64,000 bases of DNA from Sphingorhabdus sp. Alg239-R122 (GCF_900537065.1 NZ_UNRC01000007.1:91768-155767); one strand, 5' to 3'. Counted from the stretch's first letter, positions 1-9,508 are shown. Notes: generated by a model from the letters alone, not told the origin. Program-made: numbers and translations.

Positions 1-210
1 GCGGAACAGGTGATCTTGTGTAAGCGTTTCCCCGGGTCGCGCTTCACCTTGCAGTGACAGGTGCGCAATATCATCACCTCTGCCGATCAGCAGCGCCGTA
101 TGCGGCATACGCCCACTGTCCAGATATTTGGACTTTAGATGCATATCAATAAAAGCAAGGCGTTCAGGGTCAAAACCGAGTTCCGCTGAATCAAAAACAG
201 TCAATGTCAT
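1..210 (-). CDS. Serine hydrolase, beta-lactamase-like family (5' part only)
   Basis: Only the first 70 codons are present; the gene runs off the left edge of the window. The ATG at 210 has an AAGAGAAT ribosome-binding site about 9 bases upstream. The visible N-terminus (LGFDPERLAFIDMHLKSKY, then GRMPHTALLIGRG and GETLTQDHLFR) resembles the start of class C beta-lactamase/EstB-type esterases, which have a helix followed by a strand before the SxxK nucleophile motif. That motif would lie just outside the window, so catalysis cannot be checked. It starts 28 bases after the upstream SDR gene on the same strand and is probably the last visible member of the operon that begins at 5281, perhaps hydrolysing an ester or lactone in that pathway (inference). 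Confidence 0.6.
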   Translation of the reverse strand, partial: MTLTVFDSAELGFDPERLAFIDMHLKSKYLDSGRMPHTALLIGRGDDIAHLSLQGEARPGETLTQDHLFR

Positions 211-238
211 GTGCTATATTCTCTTAAGCAGGGGCGTA

Positions 239-1033
239 TTAGGTGGAGGTTTGTCCAAATTTCTGGCGGCTGTAGGGGTGTGAGCTTGATAAACCGCCGT
301 CAACAACAAGGGCATGACCATTTACATAGGAAGAGTCTTCCGATGCAAGGAATAGTGCAGCACTGGCAATTTCACTTGGCTCACCGCCACGTTTGAGCGG
401 GTTGAGTTGGCCAATTTTATCTTCCATGCCGCGTTCACGGACCATGTCATACATAAATTCGGTCATGCCGGTTTCGATAAGGCCAGGGCAGATCGCGTTG
501 CAGCGTATATCGCTGCCCGAAAGCTGCTGCGCACCGATACGGACCAGATTAACCACACCCGCCTTGGACGCGGTGTAGGCGGGGCCGCCCGCACCCGAGC
601 GAAGCCCGGCGACGCTGGCGGTGCAGATGATTGAGCCGCCATGTCCTTTATCCGCAATTGCCTTGCCCGCATATTTGATGGCGAGGAATGGCCCTATCAG
701 GTTGATACGCAGGATTTCCTCCCACTCCTCTACGCTCTGGTCGAATATACCATCAAACCCGCCGGAAATGCCCGCATTGGCAAAAAAGATATGCAGGTCG
801 CCGTGAAGCTCGAGCGCTTTGGCAACGAGTGCTTGTACGTCTTCTTCCTTACCCGCATCGCAGGTTACCGCAGTGATGGCCTCGGGGTTTTCAGCGGCAG
901 TGTCATTTACTTTGTCCGTAATATCGGCGGCGATAACCTTTGCTCCATGCTCGGCGAACAGCAACGCGGAAGCGCGTCCAATACCGCTACCAGCACCAGT
1001 CACAATGGCTATTTTTCCAGATAGGTCGGTCAT
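239..1033 (-). CDS. Short-chain dehydrogenase/reductase (SDR)
   Basis: NAD(P)-dependent oxidoreductase of the classical SDR family, 264 residues. The nucleotide-binding glycine motif TGAGSGIG is at residues 12-19, the NAG motif near residue 87, and the catalytic Ser140, Tyr153 and Lys157 (YTASK) are intact. A strong AGGAGG-like site precedes the ATG at 1033. The start abuts the stop of the next upstream SDR gene (0 bases between), so the two are surely co-transcribed and probably translationally coupled. The substrate is unknown; the setting among acyl-CoA dehydrogenases suggests a hydroxyacyl-CoA or a secondary alcohol/ketone (inference). Confidence 0.9.
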   Translation of the reverse strand: MTDLSGKIAIVTGAGSGIGRASALLFAEHGAKVIAADITDKVNDTAAENPEAITAVTCDAGKEEDVQALVAKALELHGDLHIFFANAGISGGFDGIFDQSVEEWEEILRINLIGPFLAIKYAGKAIADKGHGGSIICTASVAGLRSGAGGPAYTASKAGVVNLVRIGAQQLSGSDIRCNAICPGLIETGMTEFMYDMVRERGMEDKIGQLNPLKRGGEPSEIASAALFLASEDSSYVNGHALVVDGGLSSSHPYSRQKFGQTST

Positions 1034-1810
1034 TTACAGTCCTCCTGTAATGGTTGTGCCGCCGTCAATTACCATCGATTGCCCGGTCATGAATTTGGAT
1101 GCATCGGATGCGAGGAAGACGGCAGCACCTGCAATTTCGGATGGTTCGCCTATACGGCGTAGCGGAATAGAGCCTTCAACATGCGCCATCAGTTTCGGGT
1201 TTTCCCACAGCGCTCTTGCAAAATCGGTTTTGATTATGCCCGGCGCAATACAATTGACGCGTACGCCGTCGGGTCCATATTCGGCGGCGAGGTTCCGGGC
1301 GAGCTGGAAATCTGCCGCCTTGGATATATTATACGCGCCAATTGTCGTGCTGGACACCATACCGCCAATGGATGAGACCAATATGATGGAGCCTTCACCG
1401 CGTTCGCGCATTTCCGGTGCCACCATCTGGATCAGCCAGTGGTTGGAAATGATATTATTGTCGAGAATTTTGCGGAATTGCTCGTCGGCAATGCCTTCCA
1501 TCGGCCCGTAATAGGGATTGGATGCAGCGTTGCAGACGAGGATATCGATCTTGCCAAACGCGTTGCGCGTCGCGTCGACCAAACGCTGCAAACCGTCTTT
1601 GTCAGAAATATTGCACGCGGCGGCAATCGCCGTGCCTTCGCCATACTTTTCATTGATTTTTGCGGCGGCGGCATCGCAGGCATCCTGCTTGCGGCTGGAG
1701 ATAACGACTTTCGCGCCTTGCGCGGCCATTTCATATGCGGTGGCGAGGCCAATGCCGCGTGAAGAGCCGGTGATAAGAGCCGCCTTCCCGGTCAGATCAA
1801 ATTGAGACAT
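1034..1810 (-). CDS. Short-chain dehydrogenase/reductase (SDR)
   Basis: Classical SDR of 258 residues with TGSSRGIG at about 14-21, catalytic Ser146/147, Tyr160 and Lys164 (YNISK), and a C-terminus (GQSMVIDGGTTITGG) typical of the family. The NAG motif reads NAAS, as in the FabG/SDR subgroup often annotated as glucose or 3-oxoacyl reductases. An AAGGA site precedes the ATG at 1810. It lies 24 bases after the kinase gene and immediately before a second SDR, with which it shares only general family similarity, so the two probably act on different intermediates. Exact substrate unknown. Confidence 0.9.
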   Translation of the reverse strand: MSQFDLTGKAALITGSSRGIGLATAYEMAAQGAKVVISSRKQDACDAAAAKINEKYGEGTAIAAACNISDKDGLQRLVDATRNAFGKIDILVCNAASNPYYGPMEGIADEQFRKILDNNIISNHWLIQMVAPEMRERGEGSIILVSSIGGMVSSTTIGAYNISKAADFQLARNLAAEYGPDGVRVNCIAPGIIKTDFARALWENPKLMAHVEGSIPLRRIGEPSEIAGAAVFLASDASKFMTGQSMVIDGGTTITGGL

Positions 1811-1834
1811 ATTTTATCCTTGAATGAAATGCTT

Positions 1835-2902
1835 CTAATCTTTTGCACCAGCTTTTTTCGCGAACGTCCAGGCGGCCTGTGCCAGCGGGGCGACACGTTC
1901 CGCCATGGTCGCAGCCTGCGCGCTTGACGCCGTGCCATCTATCACGCGTTTTTTAATGCCTTGTAAAATTGCGGCAATACGAAACAGGTTATAGGCCATG
2001 TACCAGTCCATGGGTGGCACTTCGCTGAGCTTCGCATGCTCGATATACAGGCCTTGCGCTTCCTCCATGGTCGGAATGCCCAGGTTCCCGACATCCACGC
2101 CGAGAAGGCCATTACGCCCTTCAGCAGGCTGAATCCAGCTCATCAGGAAATAGCTGAGATCGGCAATCGGGTCGCCTAGCGTCGAAAGCTCCCAGTCAAG
2201 CAGGGCAATGACTTTAGGCTCGTCCTTGGCAAAGATCATGTTGTCGATCCGGTAGTCACCATGTGCGATGCCGAAACCTTTTTGTTCGGGCAGGGTGGTG
2301 GGCAGCCATTCAATCAGCTTGTCCATTTCCGGCAGGGTTTCGGTTTCGGAGAGTTTATACTGTTTTGACCAACGCGCCGTTTGCCGCGCGCAGTAATTGC
2401 CGGGCTTGCCATAGTCCGCAAGACCGATTTTTTCAGGGTCGTAGCTGTGCAGCTTTGCGAGCGTCTCTATCATCTGGTGATAGATCGCGGTGCGTTTTGC
2501 ATTGGTTTGTTTGGGCAATGTGCCATCCCAATAGGCGACACCATCGCTGAAATCCATGACATAAAACATCGAGCCGATAACATTGTCATCCTCGCACATC
2601 CCAAACTGACGTGATACGGGAAAGCCCTGTGCGTGGAGCGCGGACTGCACTTTATATTCGCGGTCCACGGCATGGGCGGAGGGCAGCAGCTTGCCGAAAG
2701 GCTTGCGGCGCAGCACATAGGAACGACCCGGCGTATCAACGCGGTAAGTGGGGTTGGACTGCCCGCCCTTGAATTTGGACAGGGTCAGGGGGCCTGTAAA
2801 GCCATCCACATTTTCCTGCATCCATGCAGTAAGCTTGGTTTCATCCAATTTGTCCTTGTCGGGCACATCCATCGTGCCGGTCATTTCCTTGTCGGCGTCC
2901 AT
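1835..2902 (-). CDS. APH-family phosphotransferase, ACAD10/11-kinase-like
   Basis: Protein of 355 residues from the ATG at 2902, chosen because an AAAGGA site lies directly upstream; an open frame continues to 2968 but would overlap the preceding ADH gene. It has the kinase Brenner motif HGDYRIDN at about residue 214 and the metal-binding DWE at about 236 (LLDWELSTLGDPIADL), as in aminoglycoside phosphotransferases and in the kinase half of human ACAD10/11. Families of this type (LvaA in Pseudomonas putida, ACAD11) phosphorylate the 4-hydroxyl of hydroxyacyl-CoAs. An acyl-CoA dehydrogenase of the matching type lies in the same operon. Function as a 4-hydroxyacyl-CoA kinase is inferred from motif and context; antibiotic resistance is unlikely. 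Confidence 0.85.
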   Translation of the reverse strand: MDADKEMTGTMDVPDKDKLDETKLTAWMQENVDGFTGPLTLSKFKGGQSNPTYRVDTPGRSYVLRRKPFGKLLPSAHAVDREYKVQSALHAQGFPVSRQFGMCEDDNVIGSMFYVMDFSDGVAYWDGTLPKQTNAKRTAIYHQMIETLAKLHSYDPEKIGLADYGKPGNYCARQTARWSKQYKLSETETLPEMDKLIEWLPTTLPEQKGFGIAHGDYRIDNMIFAKDEPKVIALLDWELSTLGDPIADLSYFLMSWIQPAEGRNGLLGVDVGNLGIPTMEEAQGLYIEHAKLSEVPPMDWYMAYNLFRIAAILQGIKKRVIDGTASSAQAATMAERVAPLAQAAWTFAKKAGAKD

Positions 2903-2915
2903 GTGGGAAGTCCTT

Positions 2916-3998
2916 TCAGTCGAATATGATGACAGAACGGGCATCGCCGCCTGTGCGCAGTTTGTCAAAACCGGTGTTTATATCTTCCAGCGCTATCCGT
3001 TCGGCAATGATGGTGTCGAGATCAAGCTGACCGTTAAGGTAGAAATGCGCAAGTTTCGGCATATCGACCTGAAAATGGGTGCTGCCCATCAACGAGCCTT
3101 TCAGTGTCTTTCCGCTCAGCAGCGTGGGGCCGTGCAGTGTCACCATCTTGCCAGGCGCGATCATGCCCACAATTGTCGCTTGTCCGCCGCGCTTGGCAAT
3201 GGCCCAGGCAAGCTCAGCCGTTTCTGCACGGCCCACGGCTTCAATCGAATAGTCAACACCGCCGTTCGTCGCTGCGATTACCTGTTTGCCGACATCTTCC
3301 TCAGTCGCATCAAACACATGAGTTGCGCCCATTTTCAAGGCCAAGTCACGTTTGGCGGGGATGGGGTCAATGGCGATGATCGTTTTCGCACCTGCAATTT
3401 TTGCGGCATTGATAGCGGAGAGGCCGATACCACCCGCACCTATAATAGCCACGCTTTCGCCGGGTTTCAGCTTGCTGTCATTAAACACCGCCCCTGCACC
3501 CGTAATGACAGCGCAGCCCAGTAATGCGGCACGGTCAAACGGCATTTCCTTGTCAATGCCGACACAAGCATTTTCATGCACCAGCATTTTTTCGGCAAAA
3601 GCAGAGAGATTGAGGAACTGATGAACTGTCTCACCGCTCATGGTGAGCTTGGGCGGCTTGTCGTCGCCGCGCCTGGTGGATGGGTCCTGGCATAGGCTCT
3701 GTTGCCCGCCAGCACACAGTGCGCATGACCCGCAAAAAGGCGCTAGGAAGGTGACGACATGGTCGCCGGGCGCGACATGGCGTACATCTTCGCCCACAGC
3801 CTCGACTATACCTGCCGCTTCATGGCCGGGGATAGTGGGCATCAGTGCGGGATAGACACCGTCGATAAAGTGCAGATCCGACCGGCAAAGCCCCACCGCC
3901 TTGGTGGCGATCAGGACTTCGCGCGCGCCGGGCGCATCTATCTCGACATCACATATTTCCAGTGGCTGTCCCGCTTGTTTGAGGACAGCCGCTTTCAC
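2916..3998 (-). CDS. Zinc-dependent alcohol dehydrogenase (MDR family)
   Basis: Medium-chain alcohol dehydrogenase of 360 residues. The catalytic zinc ligands (CRSDLHF and GHEAAGIVE), the four-cysteine structural zinc site ([15 protein letters not shown]) and the Rossmann motif [10 protein letters not shown] are all present, so it should be a zinc- and NAD(P)-dependent alcohol or aldehyde oxidoreductase of the class III/Zn-ADH type. It starts with GTG at 3998, overlapping the stop of the acyl-CoA dehydrogenase gene by four bases (GTGA), a sign of translational coupling. It is followed 13 bases later by the kinase gene. The substrate is presumably an alcohol made or used by this operon. Confidence 0.9.
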   Translation of the reverse strand: MKAAVLKQAGQPLEICDVEIDAPGAREVLIATKAVGLCRSDLHFIDGVYPALMPTIPGHEAAGIVEAVGEDVRHVAPGDHVVTFLAPFCGSCALCAGGQQSLCQDPSTRRGDDKPPKLTMSGETVHQFLNLSAFAEKMLVHENACVGIDKEMPFDRAALLGCAVITGAGAVFNDSKLKPGESVAIIGAGGIGLSAINAAKIAGAKTIIAIDPIPAKRDLALKMGATHVFDATEEDVGKQVIAATNGGVDYSIEAVGRAETAELAWAIAKRGGQATIVGMIAPGKMVTLHGPTLLSGKTLKGSLMGSTHFQVDMPKLAHFYLNGQLDLDTIIAERIALEDINTGFDKLRTGGDARSVIIFD

Positions 3999-5281
3999 CG
4001 TGCCACTCCAAGATCTCCGGATGAGATAGTATTGTCGCTGTCAGGGCCGTATTTACCAAATTCCATACGTGCAATGGAACGGTTATGCACTTCATCAGGA
4101 CCATCGGCGAGGCGTAGGGTGCGCTGTCCAGCATACATGGAGGCGAGCCCGGCATCCGAGGATACTCCGGCACCGCCAAATGCCTGTATGGCATCGTCGA
4201 TAATTTGCAGCGCCATATTGGGTGCCTGTACCTTGATCATGGCGATTTCGGCCTTGGCATGTTTATTGCCGACCTTGTCCATCATATCTGCGGCTTTCAG
4301 GCAGAGCAGGCGGGTCATTTCAATGTCGATGCGTGCGCGGGCTACACGCTGTTCCCAGATGCTGTGTTCGGCAATAGTCTTACCGAAAGCGACACGCGAT
4401 TGCAGACGGCGGCACATTTTTTCGAGTGCTTCCTCAGCTGCACCCACCGTTCGCATGCAGTGGTGGATACGGCCCGGGCCCAGGCGTCCCTGTGCAATCT
4501 CAAACCCGCGTCCTTCACCGAGCAGAATATTGGATGCCGGAATACGTACGTCTTTCAGCTCAATTTCCATATGACCATGTGGTGCGTCATCATATCCAAA
4601 GACAGGCAGGTGGCGCAGAATGTTCACGCCGGGTGCGTCCATCGGCATAATCACCATGGATTGCTGCTGGTGGCGTTTGGCTTCAAAATCAGTCTTACCC
4701 ATCAAAATGGTGACCTTGCAGCGCGGGTCGCCTGCACCTGAAGACCACCATTTACGGCCATTAATGACATATTCGTCACCTTCACGGCGGATCGAAGTCT
4801 CGATATTGGTGGCATCGGAGGATGCGACAGCCGGTTCAGTCATCAAAAAGGCAGAACGAATTTCGCCTTCCATCAGCGGTTTCAGCCACTGGTCCTTATG
4901 CTCGCGTGTGCCATAGCGATGGAACACTTCCATATTGCCGGTATCGGGCGCGGAACAGTTGAATACTTCGGAAGCCCAGCCAATCCGGCCCATTTCCTCT
5001 GCGCACAGTGCGTATTCCAGGTTGGTAAGACCGGGGCCATCAAATTCGAAACTGTCATCAACATGCACCAGATTGGGATTGGATGGCGGCATGAACAGGT
5101 TCCAGATGCCTTGCGCTTTGGCGCGTTCTTTTTCTTCTTCTATAACCGGTAGTACTTTCCAGCGGTCACCTTCGGCCTGCTGCGCATCATAATCACTCAT
5201 GCGCGGGCGCACGTTGGATTCAATAAAATCGCGCACGCGGTCGCGCCAGTATTGCTGCCGTTCGGTAAGGTCGAATTCCAT
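3995..5281 (-). CDS. Acyl-CoA dehydrogenase, ACAD11/LvaC-like
   Basis: FAD-dependent acyl-CoA dehydrogenase of 428 residues, first gene of the minus-strand operon, with an AGGAG site before the ATG at 5281. It has the flavin/acyl-binding stretches [15 protein letters not shown] and [11 protein letters not shown]. The usual catalytic glutamate position near the C-terminus reads as an aspartate ([11 protein letters not shown]), as in ACAD10/11-type enzymes. Linked in one operon to an APH-type kinase, it resembles the two halves of ACAD11, which together turn 4-hydroxyacyl-CoA into an acyl-CoA usable in beta-oxidation through a phosphorylated intermediate. This role is inference; simple dehydrogenation of a branched acyl-CoA is the alternative. 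Confidence 0.9.
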   Translation of the reverse strand: MEFDLTERQQYWRDRVRDFIESNVRPRMSDYDAQQAEGDRWKVLPVIEEEKERAKAQGIWNLFMPPSNPNLVHVDDSFEFDGPGLTNLEYALCAEEMGRIGWASEVFNCSAPDTGNMEVFHRYGTREHKDQWLKPLMEGEIRSAFLMTEPAVASSDATNIETSIRREGDEYVINGRKWWSSGAGDPRCKVTILMGKTDFEAKRHQQQSMVIMPMDAPGVNILRHLPVFGYDDAPHGHMEIELKDVRIPASNILLGEGRGFEIAQGRLGPGRIHHCMRTVGAAEEALEKMCRRLQSRVAFGKTIAEHSIWEQRVARARIDIEMTRLLCLKAADMMDKVGNKHAKAEIAMIKVQAPNMALQIIDDAIQAFGGAGVSSDAGLASMYAGQRTLRLADGPDEVHNRSIARMEFGKYGPDSDNTISSGDLGVAR

Positions 5282-5423
5282 GAAATATGCTCCTGCTCGC
5301 TAATTAGGGACTCAGCTTGTGCGTTGTTTAATCGTGTGATTAACTTGTGTCACTTATTGGCAGCGATTTCCACCCCCAACTATCAAAGATGTGAGAATTA
5401 TTGTGCCTTGGGTGGGTTCTGCT

Positions 5424-5438
5424 CCCGCTTAAAGCGGG
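5424..5438 (-). terminator. Short GC-rich palindrome at the end of the symporter gene
   Basis: CCCGCTT-A-AAGCGGG is a perfect 7-bp inverted repeat that overlaps the TAA stop of the GPH symporter on the minus strand. There is no T-run after it, so intrinsic termination is possible but weak. The 147-base gap it sits in also holds the promoter of the 5281 operon. Confidence 0.3.
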
Positions 5439-6826
5439 TTTGGTTCCGCGAGCCGGGCGTGATGTTCATCTTCGCTGAGTGGGATCTTGCGAAATGCCCA
5501 CGCCGTGAGCAGGCCCAGCAGGGTGGAGATTATCACAAATGCCATATTCAGATTGGCCACAATAGCATCATCCACGCTGCCTCTCGCCGCGCCATCCGGC
5601 AGGCCAATCAACGTGATAATACTGCCGGCGAGAATAAGGCCAAAACCGCTTACCAGTTTTTGCATAAAGAACATGCCTGCGGAAAATACACCTTCGGACT
5701 TTTTGCCTGTTTCCTTTTCATATCCGCTGGCGACATCGGCCATCATCGACATGGCGAGTATCATGGCGGCTATGCCCAATCCTGTGCCAATAACCGAGAG
5801 ACCAAATAGCAGAGGAATCAAGGCTGGACTTTCATTGCCTGGAAAGAACCCGGCAAGCCTGAGCCAGTAGGGTGTTGAACCGATAATCACACCAGCCAGC
5901 ACAAAATAGGATGCCGCACGCGGCTTGCCGTATTTCTGCGAAACAGGTGACACAGTAAGGAAAGCGAGCAACACGCCGAGTATCAGCGTGAGTGAATAGG
6001 CGAGGAACATGATTTCACTCAGTTCCCATATATGACGGAATAGATAATTGGTAAGTGCGAAATAAAGCCCCTGATTGGTGAAGGCAAAAAAGCTTGCGAG
6101 CAACAGCATCATGAACGGATAATAGCGAAACGATGCCATGAGCTCGCCAAACCCCTTATGCTGTTCATCATGCTGGGTCGCTTCATAGGAAGATATGATG
6201 CGTTTATGCGTTGTCAGAGCGGAAACAAGTACGGCGATAAACATCATGACAGCGCCAATTATAGCATATACCGAATAACCTTCGGGGTTCAGCTGCCCAT
6301 CGGGATAATCCGGTGTGGCGCGCAGGATCACGCCATAAGCCAACGCCATAATGGCAAGGCCACTGGTCCAGCCGAACAGGAAACGATAACGCATGATGGT
6401 GGTGCGCTCGTGATAGTCGGGTGTGAGTTCGGGTAACAGCGCGAGCGAGGGCACTTCATAGGCAGACAGGCTGACCCGTACGAAAATGGCAGTAACGAGA
6501 AGATAGATGAACGTCATTGTGTCGCTCATCTGCGGCGGGTGCCATAGGAGCAGCCATGCGGCGGCTATCGGGATGGCTGATCCATAAAGCCATGGATGCC
6601 GTTTACCCAGCCGGGTACGTGTATTGTCGGAGAACTGGCCTATTAACGGGTCGATACAAGCGTCCAGAACCAGTGCAGTTGCCAGTGCCAGCGCTACAAG
6701 AAAGCCATCCAGGCCAATGACCTGATTATAGTAAAATAGCAGGAAAACCGCAAAGCCATTATCCTTGATACCATAGGCAATTGAGCCGAAACCATAACCC
6801 AATTTGGTCTTAAGCGGTACTTGCAC
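5429..6826 (-). CDS. MFS transporter, GPH (glycoside-pentoside-hexuronide:cation symporter) family
   Basis: Integral inner-membrane protein of 465 residues with about twelve hydrophobic segments. The N-terminal motif DNGFAVFLLFYYNQVIGL and the first-loop motif RLGKRHPWLYGSAIP are hallmarks of the MelB/GPH symporter group. The start is GTG at 6826 with a GAGGAG site eight bases upstream. It faces the plus-strand acyl-CoA dehydrogenase gene across a 211-base divergent gap. GPH transporters normally take up glycosides with Na+ or H+, but sphingomonad members often sit in catabolic clusters for other compounds, so the substrate may be the compound handled by the neighbouring enzymes (inference). 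Confidence 0.88.
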   Translation of the reverse strand: MQVPLKTKLGYGFGSIAYGIKDNGFAVFLLFYYNQVIGLDGFLVALALATALVLDACIDPLIGQFSDNTRTRLGKRHPWLYGSAIPIAAAWLLLWHPPQMSDTMTFIYLLVTAIFVRVSLSAYEVPSLALLPELTPDYHERTTIMRYRFLFGWTSGLAIMALAYGVILRATPDYPDGQLNPEGYSVYAIIGAVMMFIAVLVSALTTHKRIISSYEATQHDEQHKGFGELMASFRYYPFMMLLLASFFAFTNQGLYFALTNYLFRHIWELSEIMFLAYSLTLILGVLLAFLTVSPVSQKYGKPRAASYFVLAGVIIGSTPYWLRLAGFFPGNESPALIPLLFGLSVIGTGLGIAAMILAMSMMADVASGYEKETGKKSEGVFSAGMFFMQKLVSGFGLILAGSIITLIGLPDGAARGSVDDAIVANLNMAFVIISTLLGLLTAWAFRKIPLSEDEHHARLAEPNPL

Positions 6827-6939
6827 CCGTCCATCTCCTCGGCTTCAGTTTATGCTGAATTATTATGATTCTTGATCTCTACAGCATGGGGCGGAACGTT
6901 ACTCTGGTCAATCCGTCTTCGCCTGCCCTTACGGCATGC

Positions 6940-6952
6940 TGCATCACATGCA
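6940..6952. promoter_or_regulatory. Palindrome in the divergent promoter region
   Basis: TGCAT-CAC-ATGCA lies in the 211-base gap between the divergent symporter and acyl-CoA dehydrogenase genes, about 85 bases before the latter's start. The longer stretch around it (GCATGCTGCATCACATGC) is an imperfect palindrome. It could be an operator for a regulator encoded elsewhere; no regulator gene is next to it. Confidence 0.3.
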
Positions 6953-7037
6953 AGGTCTTGCCGTGCGCTTACAAACCGCATAGAGTTAACTGCACGATTA
7001 AAATCACCTGAGTGGCGAACCGAAATTGGGAGTCGAT

Positions 7038-8219
7038 ATGTCCGATCTTGAACAATTCAAAACCGAAATACGAAGCTGGCTGGAGGAAAATTGCCCGCCG
7101 GAAATGCGCAAACCCGTGCGCGGTGACGAAGATATGTGTTGGGGCGGGCGCAATTTTGAATTTCAGAGTGAGGCGCAAAAAGTCTGGCTCGAACGCTGCG
7201 CGGCCAAGGGCTATACTGTGCCGGACTGGCCGAAAGAATATGGCGGGGCTGGTCTGTCTCCGGCCGAAACCAAGATATTCCGTCGCGAAATGGCCAAGCT
7301 GGGCTGCCGCTCGCCGCTTTCGAGCTTTGGCATCTGGATGCTGGGTCCTGCGCTATTGAAATTCGGCACCGAAGAACAAAAAGTGCATTATCTGAACCAG
7401 ATCGCCCACGGCGAGATACGCTGGTGTCAGGGGTATAGCGAGCCGGGCAGTGGTAGTGACCTTGTTTCCTTGCAGACTTTTGGTGATGATAAGGGCGATC
7501 ACTGGATCGTGAATGGCCAGAAGGTATGGACCAGTTATGCGGACAAGGCTGACTGGATTTTCTGTCTGGTGCGTACGGACAAGGAAGACAAATATCGCGG
7601 TATTTCCTTCCTGTTGTTCGACATGGAAACGCCGGGCGTATCAACCAAGCCGATCAAGCTGATTTCTGGCAGTTCACCTTTTTGTGAAACGTTTTTTGAC
7701 GACGTGAAAGTGCCCAAGGACCAGATAGTCGGCGAACTGAACCGCGGCTGGGATGTAGCCAAATATCTGCTGGGCCATGAGCGTGAGATGATATCAGGCG
7801 GCGGTTTGGGTGATGGATCGCCTTCGCTGGGCGCGAAAATGACCGGAGCCATTGGCTTGAACGGCCTTGGCATGCTGGATGACCAGATATTGCGGAGCGA
7901 GCTGGCGCAGTTTGATGTCGATGCATTGGCTTTCCGTGCCATGGCAGAAAAGTTCATGGACGAAATGAAGGCAGGCAAAGGTCATCCCGCCCAACCCAAC
8001 ATGATGAAATATTCGGGCACAGAGCTTAACAAGCAGCGGCATGAGCTGGTCATGTCGGCGGGCGGCAGCGATGCGCTGGAATGGGAAAGCGAGGCTTCAC
8101 GCGGCGGCAAGAAACCACGTGAGTGGCTGCGCACCAAGGCAAACAGTATTGAGGGCGGGACAAGTGAGATTATGCTTAACGTCATATCCAAGCGTATATT
8201 GGAGCTACCGGACAACTGA
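7038..8219 (+). CDS. Acyl-CoA dehydrogenase (first of a pair)
   Basis: Acyl-CoA dehydrogenase of 393 residues. The ATG at 7038 is preferred over the upstream TTG because GGGAG lies five bases before it. Recognisable stretches are QGYSEPGSGSDL, NGQKVWTSYADKADW and the C-terminal NSIEGGTSEIMLN, where the glutamate segment expected of an active dehydrogenase is found. It is followed 49 bases later by a second, shorter acyl-CoA dehydrogenase. Such adjacent unequal pairs form heteromeric dehydrogenases in steroid and related side-chain degradation pathways (established for actinobacterial FadE/ChsE pairs); the same arrangement is inferred here. Confidence 0.92.
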   Translation: MSDLEQFKTEIRSWLEENCPPEMRKPVRGDEDMCWGGRNFEFQSEAQKVWLERCAAKGYTVPDWPKEYGGAGLSPAETKIFRREMAKLGCRSPLSSFGIWMLGPALLKFGTEEQKVHYLNQIAHGEIRWCQGYSEPGSGSDLVSLQTFGDDKGDHWIVNGQKVWTSYADKADWIFCLVRTDKEDKYRGISFLLFDMETPGVSTKPIKLISGSSPFCETFFDDVKVPKDQIVGELNRGWDVAKYLLGHEREMISGGGLGDGSPSLGAKMTGAIGLNGLGMLDDQILRSELAQFDVDALAFRAMAEKFMDEMKAGKGHPAQPNMMKYSGTELNKQRHELVMSAGGSDALEWESEASRGGKKPREWLRTKANSIEGGTSEIMLNVISKRILELPDN

Positions 8220-8268
8220 CGCAAGGGAAGTCAGTATATATTTATTTACAGATAATTAAGAGAAGAAT

Positions 8269-9405
8269 ATGCCATTATTTCTAGATGACGATCAGAGCAT
8301 GCTGCAGGACAGCGCACACGAGTTTATGAGAGCTGAAGGACCGGTCAGCCATTTCCGCGAGTTTCGCGATAAGAACTGTAAGGACGGTTTTAGTCATGGC
8401 TTGTGGAAGCAGTTTGCCGAAATGGGCTTTACCGGCATTCTTGTGGCCGAAGAGGATGGCGGGTTGGGTCTGGGTCATGTTGAGACAGGCGTGGTGCTGG
8501 AACAGATCGGCCGCAACTTGACGCCTTCGCCATTCCTGACCACGGCTGTCGCGGGCGTAGCTGCGCTGAACTATGCGGGTAGCGAGCTGAAGAGCCAGTA
8601 TTTACCGGGTATATTAAGCGGCGACACGGTGCTGGGGCTTGCCATTGACGAGAAGGCCAAACACCGGCCTGACCAGATAGCGATGGCGGCAGAGCGCAGT
8701 GGCAATGGCTTCAAACTTAATGGACAGAAACAGTTTGTCATCCATGGTGCATCTGCGGACATGCTGATCGTCGCGGCGCGCACATCTGGCAGCGTCGGTG
8801 ATGCAGATGGCCTGACACTGTTCGCTGTACCAAAAGATGCTGCCAATATGGACGTGGACCCGGTACGACTGGTTGACAGTGCGGTGGCCGCGCACGTCAA
8901 ATTTGACGGCGTTGAAGTCAATGCTGATAGCGTGATCGGCGAAGTCGATCAGGGCAGCGAAGTGCTGGACGCACTGCTAACCGCAGGGCGTATTGGTTCG
9001 GCGTCCGAAATGGTGGGTGTCGGCGGCGGCGCAATGGATATCACCGTCGATTATCTGAAAGAACGCAAGCAATTTGGCAGCCCTATTGGTTCTTTCCAGG
9101 CGCTCCAGCACCGTGCAGCGCATCTGTACAGTGAAATGGAAATTGCGCGGGCTTCTGTTTTGAAAGCACAGCAGCTGCTGGATGCAAGTGCAGACAATGC
9201 CGGGCTATATGTACATGTTGCCAAGGCTAAGGCAGCCAGCACTGCCAATCTGGCGGTGCGTGAAGGCGTGCAGATGCATGGCGGTGTTGGTATGACCGAT
9301 GAATATGATATCGGTCTGTATATGAAACGTGATCGTGCGCTGAGTGAATTTCTGGGCGATGCCAATTACCACACCAGTAAGGTTGCAGAACTGCACGGCT
9401 ATTAG
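8269..9405 (+). CDS. Acyl-CoA dehydrogenase (second of a pair)
   Basis: Acyl-CoA dehydrogenase-like protein of 378 residues, start ATG 8269 after AAGAGAAG. It keeps the C-terminal substrate-site stretch REGVQMHGGVGMTDEYD and the FAD-domain stretch FGSPIGSFQALQHR, but I do not see the EGT-type glutamate segment at the C-terminus. That pattern is common in the partner subunit of heteromeric acyl-CoA dehydrogenases. It is probably co-expressed with the gene ending at 8219 and with the SDR that follows after about 100 bases. Substrate unknown. Confidence 0.88.
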   Translation: MPLFLDDDQSMLQDSAHEFMRAEGPVSHFREFRDKNCKDGFSHGLWKQFAEMGFTGILVAEEDGGLGLGHVETGVVLEQIGRNLTPSPFLTTAVAGVAALNYAGSELKSQYLPGILSGDTVLGLAIDEKAKHRPDQIAMAAERSGNGFKLNGQKQFVIHGASADMLIVAARTSGSVGDADGLTLFAVPKDAANMDVDPVRLVDSAVAAHVKFDGVEVNADSVIGEVDQGSEVLDALLTAGRIGSASEMVGVGGGAMDITVDYLKERKQFGSPIGSFQALQHRAAHLYSEMEIARASVLKAQQLLDASADNAGLYVHVAKAKAASTANLAVREGVQMHGGVGMTDEYDIGLYMKRDRALSEFLGDANYHTSKVAELHGY

Positions 9406-9460
9406 AGGTATTAGGTAACATCCGCTTACCCCGAACTTCTTGAAGGGTTTGTGGCAAAAA

Positions 9461-9486
9461 GGCTTCGACAGGTTCAGCCTGAACGG
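9461..9486. repeat. Dispersed CTTCGACA-type intergenic repeat
   Basis: The 26 bases contain GGCTTCGACAGGTTCAGCC followed by TGAACGG, with GGCT and AGCC forming a small inverted repeat. The same core (CTTCGACA, then a G/C-rich palindrome) recurs at 22088 and, inverted, at 22157. Repeats of this kind are scattered between genes in many sphingomonads. It sits 22 bases before the SDR start at 9509, inside the presumed transcript. Confidence 0.6.
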
Positions 9487-9508
9487 AGTGAATAAGAAGG
9501 AATGAAAT

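Noticed and set aside
1835..2902. Aminoglycoside resistance gene
   Set aside because: The kinase motif is shared, but the sequence around HGDYRIDN and DWELSTLGD and the operon with an acyl-CoA dehydrogenase point to an ACAD10/11-type role.
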